In this document: positions 8,161 to 17,404 of the stretch, piece by piece
Layout: each line of letters begins with the position of its first letter
Numbering within the stretch: position 1 is the stretch's first letter
Source: Pleurotus ostreatus/Saccharomyces cerevisiae fusant
Taxonomy: Eukaryota; Opisthokonta
Direction: 5' to 3'
Assembly (NCBI GenBank): GCA_024196135.1
Contig: JAMQCK010000538.1
Coordinates: 1-20,461 of the forward strand
DNA length: 20,461 nucleotides
Translations under genes and position numbers: made by a program
The notes under the pieces: model-generated
Databases searched by the model: none
Seen by the model: only the letters and a program-made list of their open reading frames with translations
Told to the model about the DNA's origin: nothing

Positions 8161-10053
8161 GCCCGTCCGCGAGCAACTCGGAGAATTCGCACCACGACCG
8201 CGCGCGCTCTGCGAGCACACCGACGTTGACGCCGAGCGCGGGTGAGTACGCGCATCCTACAGAGCCCCTTCTGCGCGCAGAGACGGGTGAGGCGCTTGCA
8301 TACCTCGAGCTCCTGTCCAGGCAGCCGAAGCACCCGGACGCGCCGCCCGAGGCGTGGGACAAGGCGCTCTCTCTGCAGGGCGATCCGGCGAGCCCTGGCG
8401 ACCGCAAAGTTTTCTGGGAGAGCGCGGCGCGGCGGCGCTTGCGACGGTTCAGGTGGATAAAGCTCGCGCTCGAGGCGATCGTTGGTGCGTGGCGCGGGTG
8501 CATTTCCTAGACATTTTAAGCTGATTTATTGCTGCAGCCGTATGGGCCGTCTACTCTGCTGTCCGGTATTTCATGGCATTCTCGCACTACTGGGGGACGG
8601 TGCCTCGAGCCCTCACGGCTGCAATGGGGGCATGCGCGACGGTCTCCGCGGCGCTCATCATGCTGAACATGAGCCTATGTGTCGCCATGCCAAGCTTGCT
8701 GGTGCCTACGGTTTCCTGGAAGGGTTTACTCCGGCTAGAGAACGTCGCCGCATACGCAGGTTCTCTTCTCTTCGCCATCCCGACTATCGTGAACCTCGCA
8801 CTCGTCAACGTCTGGCACAATTCACCTGATATCGATGTCAGCCTCTCTTTTCGGTGCCATCTCGATGTCGACATTCTCTGGGCGGTGGGCGGGTCCTGCG
8901 AACCGCCAACCTGGGAAACATACCTTGGTCTTGCCGTAATGCGGTTGGTTCTGAGCTTTGCCATAGTGGTGAGTCTCACGCCCGTGTTCTGGAACTTCAT
9001 AGATGAACATTGTACTTCCAGGGCATATACCTCAGAATCGTCTACAAGTACCAAACTATTCGGCGACCTGCACTCACGCTCAGCAACCTCAAGGGCCAAC
9101 CGAACGCGGCACATATGACACAGTCCACGGTTTCGACTCCCTTCACCGACCTGCCGACCCCGAGACGACGCGACAGGCGTTCACATGGATCGCATGGAAA
9201 GACGGCGTCTTCTGCGAAGAGCGCTACGGATCGAGGTCCTTCGCATCGTCACTCTGCGACATCCCTCTCAACCGGCGAGAACTCACCCTCTGAGGAAGAC
9301 TCTGACGAGGTGGTGACCCCACGCGCATCTCACAACGACACCGACCAAGAGCTTCGAGTATTCGCCGAACGCTTCCGCACGCTCATGGCCGAGATATCCG
9401 AGGAAGCTGACGACGCAGTGGCCTACGCGCGCCCGGATTCTGCCCTTGGGTACAACAACGAGATGCACGCGGACGAGCACTCGCCCACGGACAGCGAGTT
9501 CCTGCACGGGCGCAACGGCGAGTTCGACCCCTACGTCTACGACGCCAGCTACCAGCCGCACCCGCTGCAGGGCGCGACGCCGTTCATTGGGCGCGACGAG
9601 TTCGGGCGGCCGTACCCGCCCGACGGGCTGGTGCGAGTGCTGAACGGCTACGTGCGCCGGATGCCGACCATCGAGAGCCTGGGGTCGCGCGAGTGTGGGT
9701 GGAGCCGGCCTGCGACGCGGACGACGATGTTCAGCATGCAGACGGGCGGCAGCGAGGGCGGGCGGAGCCGCGCGAACAGCCTGAACGCGCTTGCGATGAC
9801 GCCGACGAGCGAGGTGAACGGAGGATTGGAGGCAGCGCTGGCGGAAGACGGGCGGCAGAGTCGTGGCGCGGAGTCGAGCGCGAGTCGGGCGGATAGTATG
9901 GGGCGGGCGAGTGGCAGGACGGGCGGGACGCATCCGTCGGCGTCGTCAAGAAGTACGAACTCGTTCTACTCGGCTACGGGCGAAGAGCTTGTGTCGAGTC
10001 CAACGAGCACAGAAACACACATGCCTCCTCCTCGCACGCCGCCAGAGAGCTGA
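8097..10053 (+). CDS. Uncharacterised four-helix membrane protein with long disordered C-terminal tail
   Basis: Exons 8097-8484, 8538-8968 and 9022-10053, 616 residues. Both 53-nt introns have strong donors (GTGCGT, GTGAGT) and CAG acceptors. The N-terminal 90 residues are Ser/Pro-rich. A basic patch, WESAARRRLRRFRW, precedes the first helix. Predicted helices lie at about 123-146, 155-179, 199-222 and 259-280. The loop between helices 3 and 4 has two cysteines (C236, C250), possibly a disulfide on the outer or lumenal side. The tail (about 300-616) is polar. It contains one well-ordered-looking motif around residues 440-495 (YVYDASYQPHP, FIGRDEFGRPYPPDG, VLNGYVRRMP) and then Ser/Arg/Gly-rich sequence. 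I know no function or named domain. The start is the first in-frame ATG (CCCCTATGGCC). The 3' third is very GC-rich. Confidence 0.8.
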
Positions 10054-11038
10054 GGCTCTCTTGGCTACCCTTGACGTCGCTAACGCCTCCCGCCATGACC
10101 GCCCCGCCATAGAGTGCATCCAGCACATGTCCATGCGTGCCATGCTTTCCTTTCACCCCATGTATACTCCCGGGACTCTGCTTCACCATGGGACTCAAAC
10201 CAAAGGTGTATATACTGATCGCGATCCCCTCCAACTGTTTCCTGTACTTACGCCGCCTTCCCTTCGACGAATGTATATACGAATCTCTCCTTCCTCTGTG
10301 GATCTTGCTTATCCTTCTCCTCTCCCTTTCAGTTCTCGCGTATCCTTCTCCCCTTCTCGCACATACAGCCCGCAAACATTCACGAACATTGCGGACATTG
10401 CTCTTCTTGATTTGCTCCAGCTACTTCTTCCCCACAGGTCGGAAGCCCACAGTAGGCTGCCCCGAATTTCGACTCTGCTTTGGGATAGTGCGGCTCTGCT
10501 CCCTGATATCCCGACACCGACTCCCGATATTCAGACTCTCCTGCTGGATATCCCGACTCTCCTGGGTCCCGACGCCACCCTCTCCTTACATACCCAACTG
10601 GTCGCCAACGTCCTCTGCTGGATCTCTGCTCACGCTATCGCTACTATTGTACATATAGACCCCGCTTGCTATCGGTGCATGCTTATTTTATTTACGGTAC
10701 TCACTTATGCGTAGTGTACTAACTCACGAACCCCCCCGCGCAGAGGCTGCTGTGGTAGAAGTTCTCACAGAAAATGAAGAGTCTATCTATTGGTTTGCTA
10801 TGCTTCATGTCGAGGGTGGACGTGCAAGCTTGACAATCGGCTCTGCTAGTTCTCTTGAACGCGGCTCGCAGCGCTTGCGATGTCACGGTTCGACTTGCCC
10901 CTCGTGGAGCCCACGCGAGATAGTCACAGCGCGTCATCGCTAATTTCGCTGCTTGATCAGAACCTCCATCGTCGACACCAGCAGTAGCGCCCCCTCGCCG
11001 GCGCTCGCCAAACCCCAACTCTTTCCCCCGCCTATTTT
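10054..11038. other. Gene-free interval, 3' UTR of the membrane-protein gene and promoter of the UFO1-like gene
   Basis: About 985 bp. The plus strand is pyrimidine-rich in 10220-10460, which creates hydrophobic but meaningless reading frames. At 10460-10575 there are imperfect repeats of a TCCCGA(C/T)AT(T/C)...GACTCTCCTG theme. TATTTTA immediately precedes the UFO1-like ATG at 11039. No gene seen. Confidence 0.55.
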
Positions 11039-14000
11039 ATGCGCCATAGCCCAAACCTGAAATCCAGACAAGAGACTACCAAACACCCGCTCACTGCTCC
11101 GACTACCGAGAACCAGCATGGACACCGGCAAGCTGTCGATGGCGGGCGCAGGATCAGCCTCCTGTGCGACCTCCCGCCCGAGTCGCGCACGCACATTACG
11201 GCGTACCTCGATCCCCCCTCGCTCGATGCGCTCGGGCAGACGTGCAAGCTCCTGCGCGCCCACGTAGCGGACGAGAGTACGTGGTATCACGCATTCCTCT
11301 GCCAGTTCCTCGGCGTGGGGCCCGAGGCGAGCCTGAGCGATGAGACGGCTCTGCTCCTGAGGCGTCAGCAGAAGAGCTGGCGACTTGAGTTTGCCTATCG
11401 GCACAAGATGCGAGGGTACGTCCCCCGATCAGTCAGTCACCGTCATTACTTGACTGACATGGTTCCCCCCCCTCCCAGACGCTGGCAGCGCTCGCGGAAC
11501 ACCACCGTCGTGCACTCGCCCGTGCACTCCTACGTGAACGCGATTCATCCCCTCGCCAACGGCGGTCTCCTGACGTGCTCCCTGCGCTATGGGATCGTCG
11601 CCCGATCGCACCCGCTGACAGGCAAGGTCGTGAAGGGCTTCCTCAGCGCATCGGGCGGAGGCGCAGGGCTCGGCATCGGCAACCCCAATCTCGAGTTCGC
11701 GCCCGACGCGACGGCGTGCGCGCTCACCTCCGAGGGCGCCACCGCGAGAGTCGCCTGGGGCTATCGCAACGGCCAGCTCGCGATCGTCATCGCGAAGAAG
11801 GCGATGGAAGGCAAGGTCGCGGCGGACTTCTCGCTCTGCCGCGTCGACGACTTTCACGAGGGCGCGGTCGTCGATGTCGTTTGGGAGCAGGACATGGTCG
11901 TGTCCGCGGCAGCCGACGGCAGGATCAAGATCTGGCAGAAGCGGCACATGATTCAGTGTCTGTGGACGTCGCCGAAGGATGAGCGCGCGGTCGTGCCGGT
12001 CAAGTGCGCGAAGGTCGTGTCGGCACTGGCGAGGGGCTTCATTGCCTGCGTTATGGAGAATGGGGATATCCTGCTATGGCGTGGCTTTGTGCTGGGCGAT
12101 GCGCAGGATGCGGGGACGCCGAGGGTGGATGCGGAAAATGTTGCAGTTGTGCGCGTGCCCTGCCCGTTGCCCAAGCCGTCCTCGGAGAACCTTGTGGATG
12201 CGCTGCCGGAGGTCCTCGCCTTCCACGCCGACAAGACGGCGGCCGAGCCAACGGTACTGGTCGCCTATCTCCAGCAGGCGTTCTTTTATCGTATCGCTGT
12301 CGCTGGCCCCGCAGACATACGCATATCAACTTACGGCGACCCCGCTTTCCGCCTCACCAGCGTCGCGCCCTTCTTCACCTCCGAACCCACCGAGCACTCC
12401 TTCGTTCTCGCCGGCGACCACCTGGGCACTATCGCTATCTACGACTGGGCTGGCAAACAGGTGGCCACAAGCACCACTTATGACTCCCCACCCTCCCTCA
12501 CCTCCCCCCTTCGCAAATTCGACGCACACGACGCCGCCGTCACCGCCCTCGCCTCGAATGGCGTCGTCATCGCCACGGGCTCCGCGCGCGGGGCGATACA
12601 TGCCTATGATGCGCTCACGCTCGAGCGCGTGCGTACGTTCGACGCGCTGGAGACCAGGAGCGCGAGTGGATTTACGAGCCCGTTATCCGCGGTGTCAGCG
12701 ATTGCGTTCTCGAGTGGGGAGGCGCTAGCGAAGGACAAGGAAAAGAAAAGGGACAAAGAAACTCGGGAGATGCTCCTCGCCACCGTCGGGGACGAGGTCC
12801 TGGCGTGGCAGTTGGGCAAGGTGCCGAAGACGCAGCGCCATGTCATGGTCGGCGCGAAGGGCAAGGGGCGCGCGTGGCGGGAGAGAGTGCAGTATGAGCG
12901 TGAGTGATTTTGTGCTGTGCGCGTCGGAGAGTCCTGTGCGCGTCGGGGAGCTCGAGGCTGATATACTACACAGAGAAAATCGAGATCAGGGAGGGCATGG
13001 CGACGGCGAAGGATGCCGACCGCAATTTTCCTGATCGCCACCTATCTAATAGCAACTTCTCTCAAGGCAACGTGAACAAGCAGGCGCGGGTGCAGCAGGC
13101 GAAGATGGACGCGCTGGGGCTCGACGAGGCGGAGGCGCTGGAGTATGTGATGATGCTGAGCCGGGAGGAGGCGGTGGAGAGGGAGAGGGAGGCGGAGCGC
13201 GTGAGGGAGCTGTTTGGGGATGCGCGCGCGGTGGATGACGGCCCGCAAGCCACACTCGACGAAGGCGTGTTTGAAGGCGATTTCGACAGCGCGTCGCTAG
13301 CGGGCGCGGACATTGCGTCGCTGGCAGGCGTCGACGATGCGTTGCTGGCGGGCGTCGATGACTCCCCGGGGTCGTCGGGCATCTCGTCGTTGTCGTACGC
13401 GAGCTCGTCCTCGTCTGTGGAACGGCAGCAAGGCGGGAAGGGGAGGCAGAACGTGAATGGGCAGGAAAGGCAGGGCGCGTCGCCGTCAGCTGGACGACCC
13501 ATCCCTCCTTCTACGTCGTCGCGGCGCACATCACCGCCAGCTTCATCGTCGCGGCGCACGTCGCCACCAGCCACCCCGGCTTGGGCATCCCTCCCCTCGC
13601 CCTCCCTCGCACCTGCTAGCCTGGACGACGAGGTCGCGTTCCCGGCGGTGTCGCCGCATACGCCGTCGTCGTCGGTGCGCGCGAGTCCACCCTCGACGAC
13701 GCATTCGGCGTGGAGTACACCACTGCGCGCGAGTCCTCCGTCGTCATCGGTGCACGCGAGTCCATCGTCGTCATTGGTGCGTGCGAGTCCACCGGCCTCG
13801 TCGATGCACTCGGCGTGGAGCACGCCTCTGCGCATACCGGCGTCGGGTACGCCTCTGCGCATGTCGGCGGGCTCGGTCACGAGGACAGTGTCGGGCGCGA
13901 GCACGCCGCCGGTGGTCACTTCACCAACGCGACTGACCGCTGGTGCGTGGAGTTCTGTACCCGCTGCATCGCCTCCCTCGCCGGAGACGACAGGCGCTAC

Positions 14001-14169
14001 TCCCGAATCAGCGCCCTCGGGTGCGAGCGAGAATGTGGGCGACATGGATAACGCAGGGAATATGGAAGATATGGATAATGCGGAGAATATGGAAGATATG
14101 GACGACGACCTGCGGTACGCCATCGAACTTAGCTTGGCGGAGGCGAGGAGTCGAGGGGAGGCTGTTTAG
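11039..14169 (+). CDS. UFO1: Ufo1-like F-box / WD40 / UIM protein, SCF substrate receptor
   Basis: Exons 11039-11415, 11479-12899 and 12974-14169, 997 residues. An F-box lies at about 39-87 (ISLLCDLPPESRTHITAYLD, SLDALGQTCKLLRAH, ESTWYHAFL). WD40-like blades follow at about 140-590, for example AVVDVVWEQDMVVSAAADG then RIKIW, LAGDHLGTIAIYDW, and AAVTALASNGVVIATGSARG. The third exon adds two ubiquitin-interacting motifs: DEAEALEYVMMLSREEA (about 650-666) and DDDLRYAIELSLAEA near the C-terminus (976-990). This order is that of yeast Ufo1, the receptor of an SCF ubiquitin ligase whose UIMs favour its own turnover. The stretch between the UIMs is disordered, Ser/Pro-rich and repetitive. Intron 2 (12900-12973, donor GTGAGT, acceptor CACAG) joins two long frames that could be mistaken for separate genes. 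Intron 1 is in frame (63 nt) with a CTGAC branch site. The start is the only in-frame ATG before the F-box. Confidence 0.87.
13500..13870 (+). repeat. Coding repeats in the UFO1-like disordered region
   Basis: Several imperfect units of the type RTSPPASSS / RASPPSSS and two copies of a block ending HSAWSTPLR (one from about 13698, one from about 13803) make up the Ser/Pro-rich linker. Upstream, at 13290-13370, a second set encodes SLAGADIASLAGVDDALLAG. The repeats keep the frame. Confidence 0.7.
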
Positions 14170-14478
14170 GATAGGGGACGACGTGCAGGATACCCATTCA
14201 TGTGGCGTCGCAAGTATTTTTCAAGTTAGTATGCGTACACATGTGTCCTCATTGGATAAGATAGTCAGGATAAACAGCTACATGACGCTTCAGTCTACAG
14301 TGCGCAGCCTTGAAGTTCTAAGTCGGGTTCTGATCTTAGCGAGACGCCGTAAGTCGGCAGATTGCTTGGTTCAGCTCACATATGACTGGACTGCATGCAA
14401 ACTCATGTCACTACTGCAAACTCATGTCACTACTGCATGCAGGCGCCGCGCCACGTTGACTTACACTTGTCCTGAACC
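14170..14478. other. Intergenic region upstream of gene B
   Basis: About 309 bp holding the UFO1-like 3' UTR and the gene B promoter. Its only clear structure is the repeat at 14391-14442. No similarity to the region upstream of gene A is visible. Confidence 0.55.
14391..14442. repeat. Direct repeat framed by an inverted repeat
   Basis: A 19-bp unit, TGCAAACTCATGTCACTAC, occurs twice in tandem (14396 and 14415). It is flanked by CTGCATGCA on the left and its complement TGCATGCAG on the right. The SphI-type core GCATGC is present at both ends. It sits about 40-90 bp upstream of gene B. Confidence 0.85.
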
Positions 14479-15945
14479 ATGGCTCATATCGTGCAGATCA
14501 ACAATCGCGAGGTTATACGCCTCCCTCTTGGTCGTTGCCAGATACCCCCACCACCACCTGTAAGACCCGTCTTCACGGAGGAGCAAAGCTGGTCGGCGCC
14601 CAGCGAATCAGATGTCGGCTTGCTGGCCACGCTTTTGCGGCTGGATCGTCGGTCGCTGTTCACTGGATCCACTGCCGATCTTGAAGTCGCCTATCTCATT
14701 CCTCCTGATTCCAAGGATGCGTCGGAAGCGGCCCACGTCGTGAGTTCGAAGTGCTTTACTGTTATCAGCGTTGATGGGCTTGGCATGCATAGGAAGAGGT
14801 GTGCAATCGCCTCAGAATTGGGTGTGCTGACGGAGCATCTTTTCGTCTACATGGCCTCATGAACACCTTTCTTCGTGCGTGATCAATCCTTTCTCTTGCT
14901 ACGAAGTATCTCATCGATGTCGTGTAGTTGAATCATCCCTTCGAGTGCATTTGGACGATCTTGCATCGTTTTGCATCACCCTCCCGTTTGCCGAGTTCTG
15001 TAGTCTCTGCGATCAACTTCAGCTTGACAATCAAGAGTGGTCGGAGCGAGCGAAACAGGATCCCACCGCACAGCGTATACTGGGTGTACGGATCCTATTC
15101 ACTGCCTCTTATTATGCGCTCACGACACCTTATAGAGACACGAACCACGCCTTCATCCGTACGAAATCCAGCAGCTGGCCTTCTATAGGCTTTCGCCCGC
15201 TTTCCTTCTATAGGCTTTCGCCCGCTTTCCTCCCAGACGATACGGCCATCCAAATCCTACCCAGCGAATGTCGCACCCTCGATCAACCATGCCCGAACCC
15301 TGCACCTGTCCTGCAGAAACCCGCGATCTACGACGAGCTTATCTGCGAAATTCCCTATCCCCCATCTCTCCGAGCGCGGAAGGACAAGCTGTCGCCTCTT
15401 GCCTTGCTCGTCAGCGCGCACTACAAACTGCAGACATACATGGCGAGGGAGCTTCAGCCATACATGGCGAGGGAACTTCAGCCATACATGGCGAGGGAGC
15501 ACAGAAGACGCCGGTGTTTCCACCTGGAGCAGTACTGCCTTTTCCTGAATCGCTTCGTGGACTTGCTGTACTTCGTGCCACCTTCGGGACCGGAGGGTGC
15601 ACGCGATTCTTCGGTCGCCGAAAGTACCGGTACGTCGTTGGCGGACGCTAGCGATCGCAACAGGTCGTTCGACCGCGGCGACACTCCAGCAGACGCCCAC
15701 GAGACACCGGATGAAGATGATCTGATCAACGGACTGACGACTGAGGAGATGAGCCAAGTCATCCGGCAGGTCTCCAATCCTCGCGCTACAGATGCGGCCA
15801 GAGTGGAAGCAGCAATGTTGATGTTTGGGATGGCTGGTCGTGAGTCGTATGCATCGCTCCGTGCGTCGTAGCGAACGTATTGTATCATGATCGCTGACAA
15901 AAGACAGGTGCCCGACAACCAGACGATCCGTTCCGGTGGCTTTGA
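14479..15945 (+). CDS. Gene B: paralogue of gene A with degenerate HNH_2-like domain
   Basis: Model: exons 14479-14739, 14793-14874, 14928-15839 and 15908-15945, 430 residues. Exon 1 is exactly as long as in gene A (261 nt) and the next two introns fall at the same sites. The HNH-like core is conserved: LFTGSTADLEVAYLIPP and NTFLLESSLRVHLDD, again with Y (72) and R (120) at the expected histidine positions. The downstream part matches gene A through SPLALLVSAHYK and LNRFVDLLYFVPPSGPE to the acidic tail DEDDLINGLTTEEM. The end is AGRARQPDDPFRWL. There are two differences: a 37-residue stretch (from VRILFTASYY) where gene A seems to have an intron, kept open by a 25-bp tandem duplication at 15181-15230; and a triplicated YMARELQP motif. 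Function unknown. Expression and the status of the 111-nt stretch are uncertain; the gene could be decaying. Confidence 0.68.
15181..15230 (+). repeat. 25-bp perfect tandem duplication inside gene B
   Basis: Bases 15181-15205 and 15206-15230 are identical (TTCTATAGG...GCTTTCC). Gene A has a single copy at 3481-3505 with one difference (TAC for TAT). The extra 25 bp changes frame by +1. Confidence 0.95.
15433..15502 (+). repeat. 24-bp coding tandem repeat (YMARELQP) in gene B
   Basis: Three near-identical 24-bp units encode YMARELQP, YMARELQP and YMAREHRR. Gene A has a single unit (YMARVPKR). The repeat keeps frame and adds 16 residues. Confidence 0.9.
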
Positions 15946-15958
15946 AGGCCATTTAAAG

Positions 15959-16150
15959 CCGTCCTTTGGGCCCCAGTAGAACCATCCTTTGAGGGCCATT
16001 TGAAGCCATCCTTTGAGGGCCATTCAAAGCCATCCTTTGAGGGCCATTCAAAGCCATCCTTTGGGTCCCAGTAGAACCATCCTTTGGGTCCTAGTAAGCC
16101 GTCCTTTGGGCCCCAGTAAGCCGTCCTTTGGGTCCCAGTAAGCCGTTCTC
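15959..16150. repeat. 22-24 bp minisatellite just downstream of gene B
   Basis: TCCTTTG recurs at 15962, 15985, 16009, 16033, 16057, 16080, 16102 and 16124, with a decayed ninth unit at about 16146. Spacings are 23, 24, 24, 24, 23, 22, 22 and 22. Two unit types alternate in blocks: one ending GAGGGCCATT, the other ending GGG(T/C)CCCAGTA. Minus-strand frames through it read KDGFEWPS repeats but have no start or context of a gene. It begins about 15 bp past the gene B stop, so it probably lies in the 3' UTR. Confidence 0.9.
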
Positions 16151-16179
16151 GGTGTTCTGGAAGGGCTCGACTCTCGCCC

Positions 16180-16560
16180 GCCGGCGTGCCATCTCGCGCT
16201 CGTCCTGCGCGTCGCTCGAGCTCGCTTTCGTCTGGCGCGTTGCTCGAGCTCGCTTTCGTCTTCCACGTTGCTCGCTTACGTCCTGCACGTCGTTCGCTTT
16301 CTGAGTCGTCTTGCACGTCGCTCGCTTTCACTTTGCACGCCGCTCGCTTCCGTCTTGCGCGTCGGAGAGCAAGGGCGCGACGATGATGGCCCGCGTGCCA
16401 TCTCGCTTGCGTCTTGCTCGTCGGAGAGCAAGAGCGCGGCTTCGCTGTTAGTGGTCGGAGCTCCCCTTCGTTGTTAGCGGTCGGAGCGCCGCTTCGCTGT
16501 TGGCGGCCGGAGCGCCGCTTCGAGCAGTGACGGTGGCTGGCTGCGACCTTTATTGCTCAC
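16180..16560. repeat. Degenerate repeats of CTCGCTT / GTCGGAG type
   Basis: Imperfect units with CGTC(C/T)TGC(A/G)CGTCGCTCGCTTTC occur over 16200-16425. Then come two copies of a block with CGTCGGAGAGCAAG (about 16360 and 16419), then units of GGTCGGAGCGCCGCTTCGCTG (about 16452-16525). A CGTGCCATCTCGC block is repeated at 16185 and 16394. No gene seen. Confidence 0.7.
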
Positions 16561-16599
16561 CACGCCCCCTTCGAGGTCGTGTCGAGCTCTCAAGCTCGC

Positions 16600-16745
16600 C
16601 GCGCCCCCTTCGAGCTCGTAGCCCCCCTTCGAACTCGCCGCGAACTCTCAAGCTCGTAGCGAACTCTTGATCAAGCTCGTAGCGAACTCTTGATCAAGTC
16701 AATAGCGGACGCGTTCTGCGGTCATGGCGGACGCACTCTGCGGTC
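16600..16745. repeat. Short tandem repeats, AGCTCGTAGCGAACTCTTGA type
   Basis: A 23-bp unit beginning AGCTCGTAGCGAACTCTTGA occurs twice at about 16651 and 16674, with shorter relatives upstream (CTCAAGCTCG, TTCGAACTCG). A GCGGACGC(A/G)(C/T)TCTGCGGTCATG unit occurs twice at about 16704 and 16726. Confidence 0.75.
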
Positions 16746-16769
16746 ATGCTCGGATCTTTGGTTGGATGG

Positions 16770-16930
16770 TTCCTCATCACATCCGTCCCTCCGCTTCCCC
16801 TCGCTACTTACCTCCTCCCTTGCATATCTCGTCACATCCGTCCCGCCGCTTCCCTCCTCTTGCATACCTCCTCACCTCACATCCGTCCCTCTTCACTACA
16901 TTCCTCCTATCGATGTCCCCTCACCAAATA
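16770..16930. repeat. CACATCCGTCCC pyrimidine-rich repeats
   Basis: CACATCCGTCCC(T/G) recurs at about 16778, 16832 and 16877, followed by CTTCC/CCTCC-rich sequence and CATA(C/T)CTC. Imperfect period, about 45-55 bp. Confidence 0.65.
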
Positions 16931-17044
16931 CCTCCTATCGACGCCTTCTGCCATCGAGGGCATGTATTTCATGCTAGAATTCAAGTCGGAACGCCAGGCT
17001 AGGATACTCAGGCTGTCATCATGGCCAGGGTATGCGGGAACCCC

Positions 17045-17330
17045 ATGCTAGGGTACGACGTCGGTCTCGTAGCCAGGGTCCGAGTCGGTCTCGTAGCTAG
17101 GCTAGAGTACGAGTCGGTCTCGTAGCTAGGCTAGAGTACGAGTCGGTCGAAGCTAGGGGATGTCGGTCTCGTAGCTAGGGTACGACGTCGGTCTCGCAGC
17201 CAGGGTCCGAGTCGGTCGAAGCTAGGGTTCGAGTCGGTCGAAGCTAGGATAGGGTACGATTGGTCGCGCAGCTAGCGGACGTCGGTCTCGTAGGTAGCGG
17301 ACGTCGGTCTCGTAGCTAGTGACCCTCTGT
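17045..17330. repeat. GTCGGTCTCGTAGCTAGG minisatellite
   Basis: GTCGGTC occurs at about 17060, 17084, 17113, 17142, 17162, 17187, 17211, 17233, 17281 and 17303, with a decayed copy near 17261. Spacing varies from 20 to 29 bp because units with (TCTCGTAGC) or without (GAAGC) a short segment alternate. Each unit carries a CTAG tetramer. Confidence 0.88.
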
Positions 17331-17404
17331 AGGTACATCGCACCCCCTTACCGCTATGTACTACTACGCGCAGATGTAATCTGGATCGCCGGCGCAGTGC
17401 ATAG

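Noticed and set aside
9863..10714. 283-codon plus frame overlapping the membrane-protein gene end.
   Set aside because: Its first part is a shadow of the real exon and the rest is pyrimidine-rich non-coding DNA; no motif.
13062..14123. 353-codon minus-strand frame opposite the UFO1-like 3' exon.
   Set aside because: A shadow of the GC-rich repeat-coding exon; the plus-strand frame carries two UIMs.
12904..14169. A separate gene starting at 12904.
   Set aside because: The first 23 codons lie in an intron with good splice signals; joining to the F-box/WD40 frame gives the Ufo1-type domain order.
15959..16150. CRISPR-like periodic repeat.
   Set aside because: Units are contiguous with no unique spacers, the period is 22-24 bp, and the host is a eukaryote.
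17222..17240. GGTTCGAGTC, resembling a tRNA B box.
   Set aside because: It is one variant of the GTCGGTC minisatellite; no cloverleaf or A box is present.
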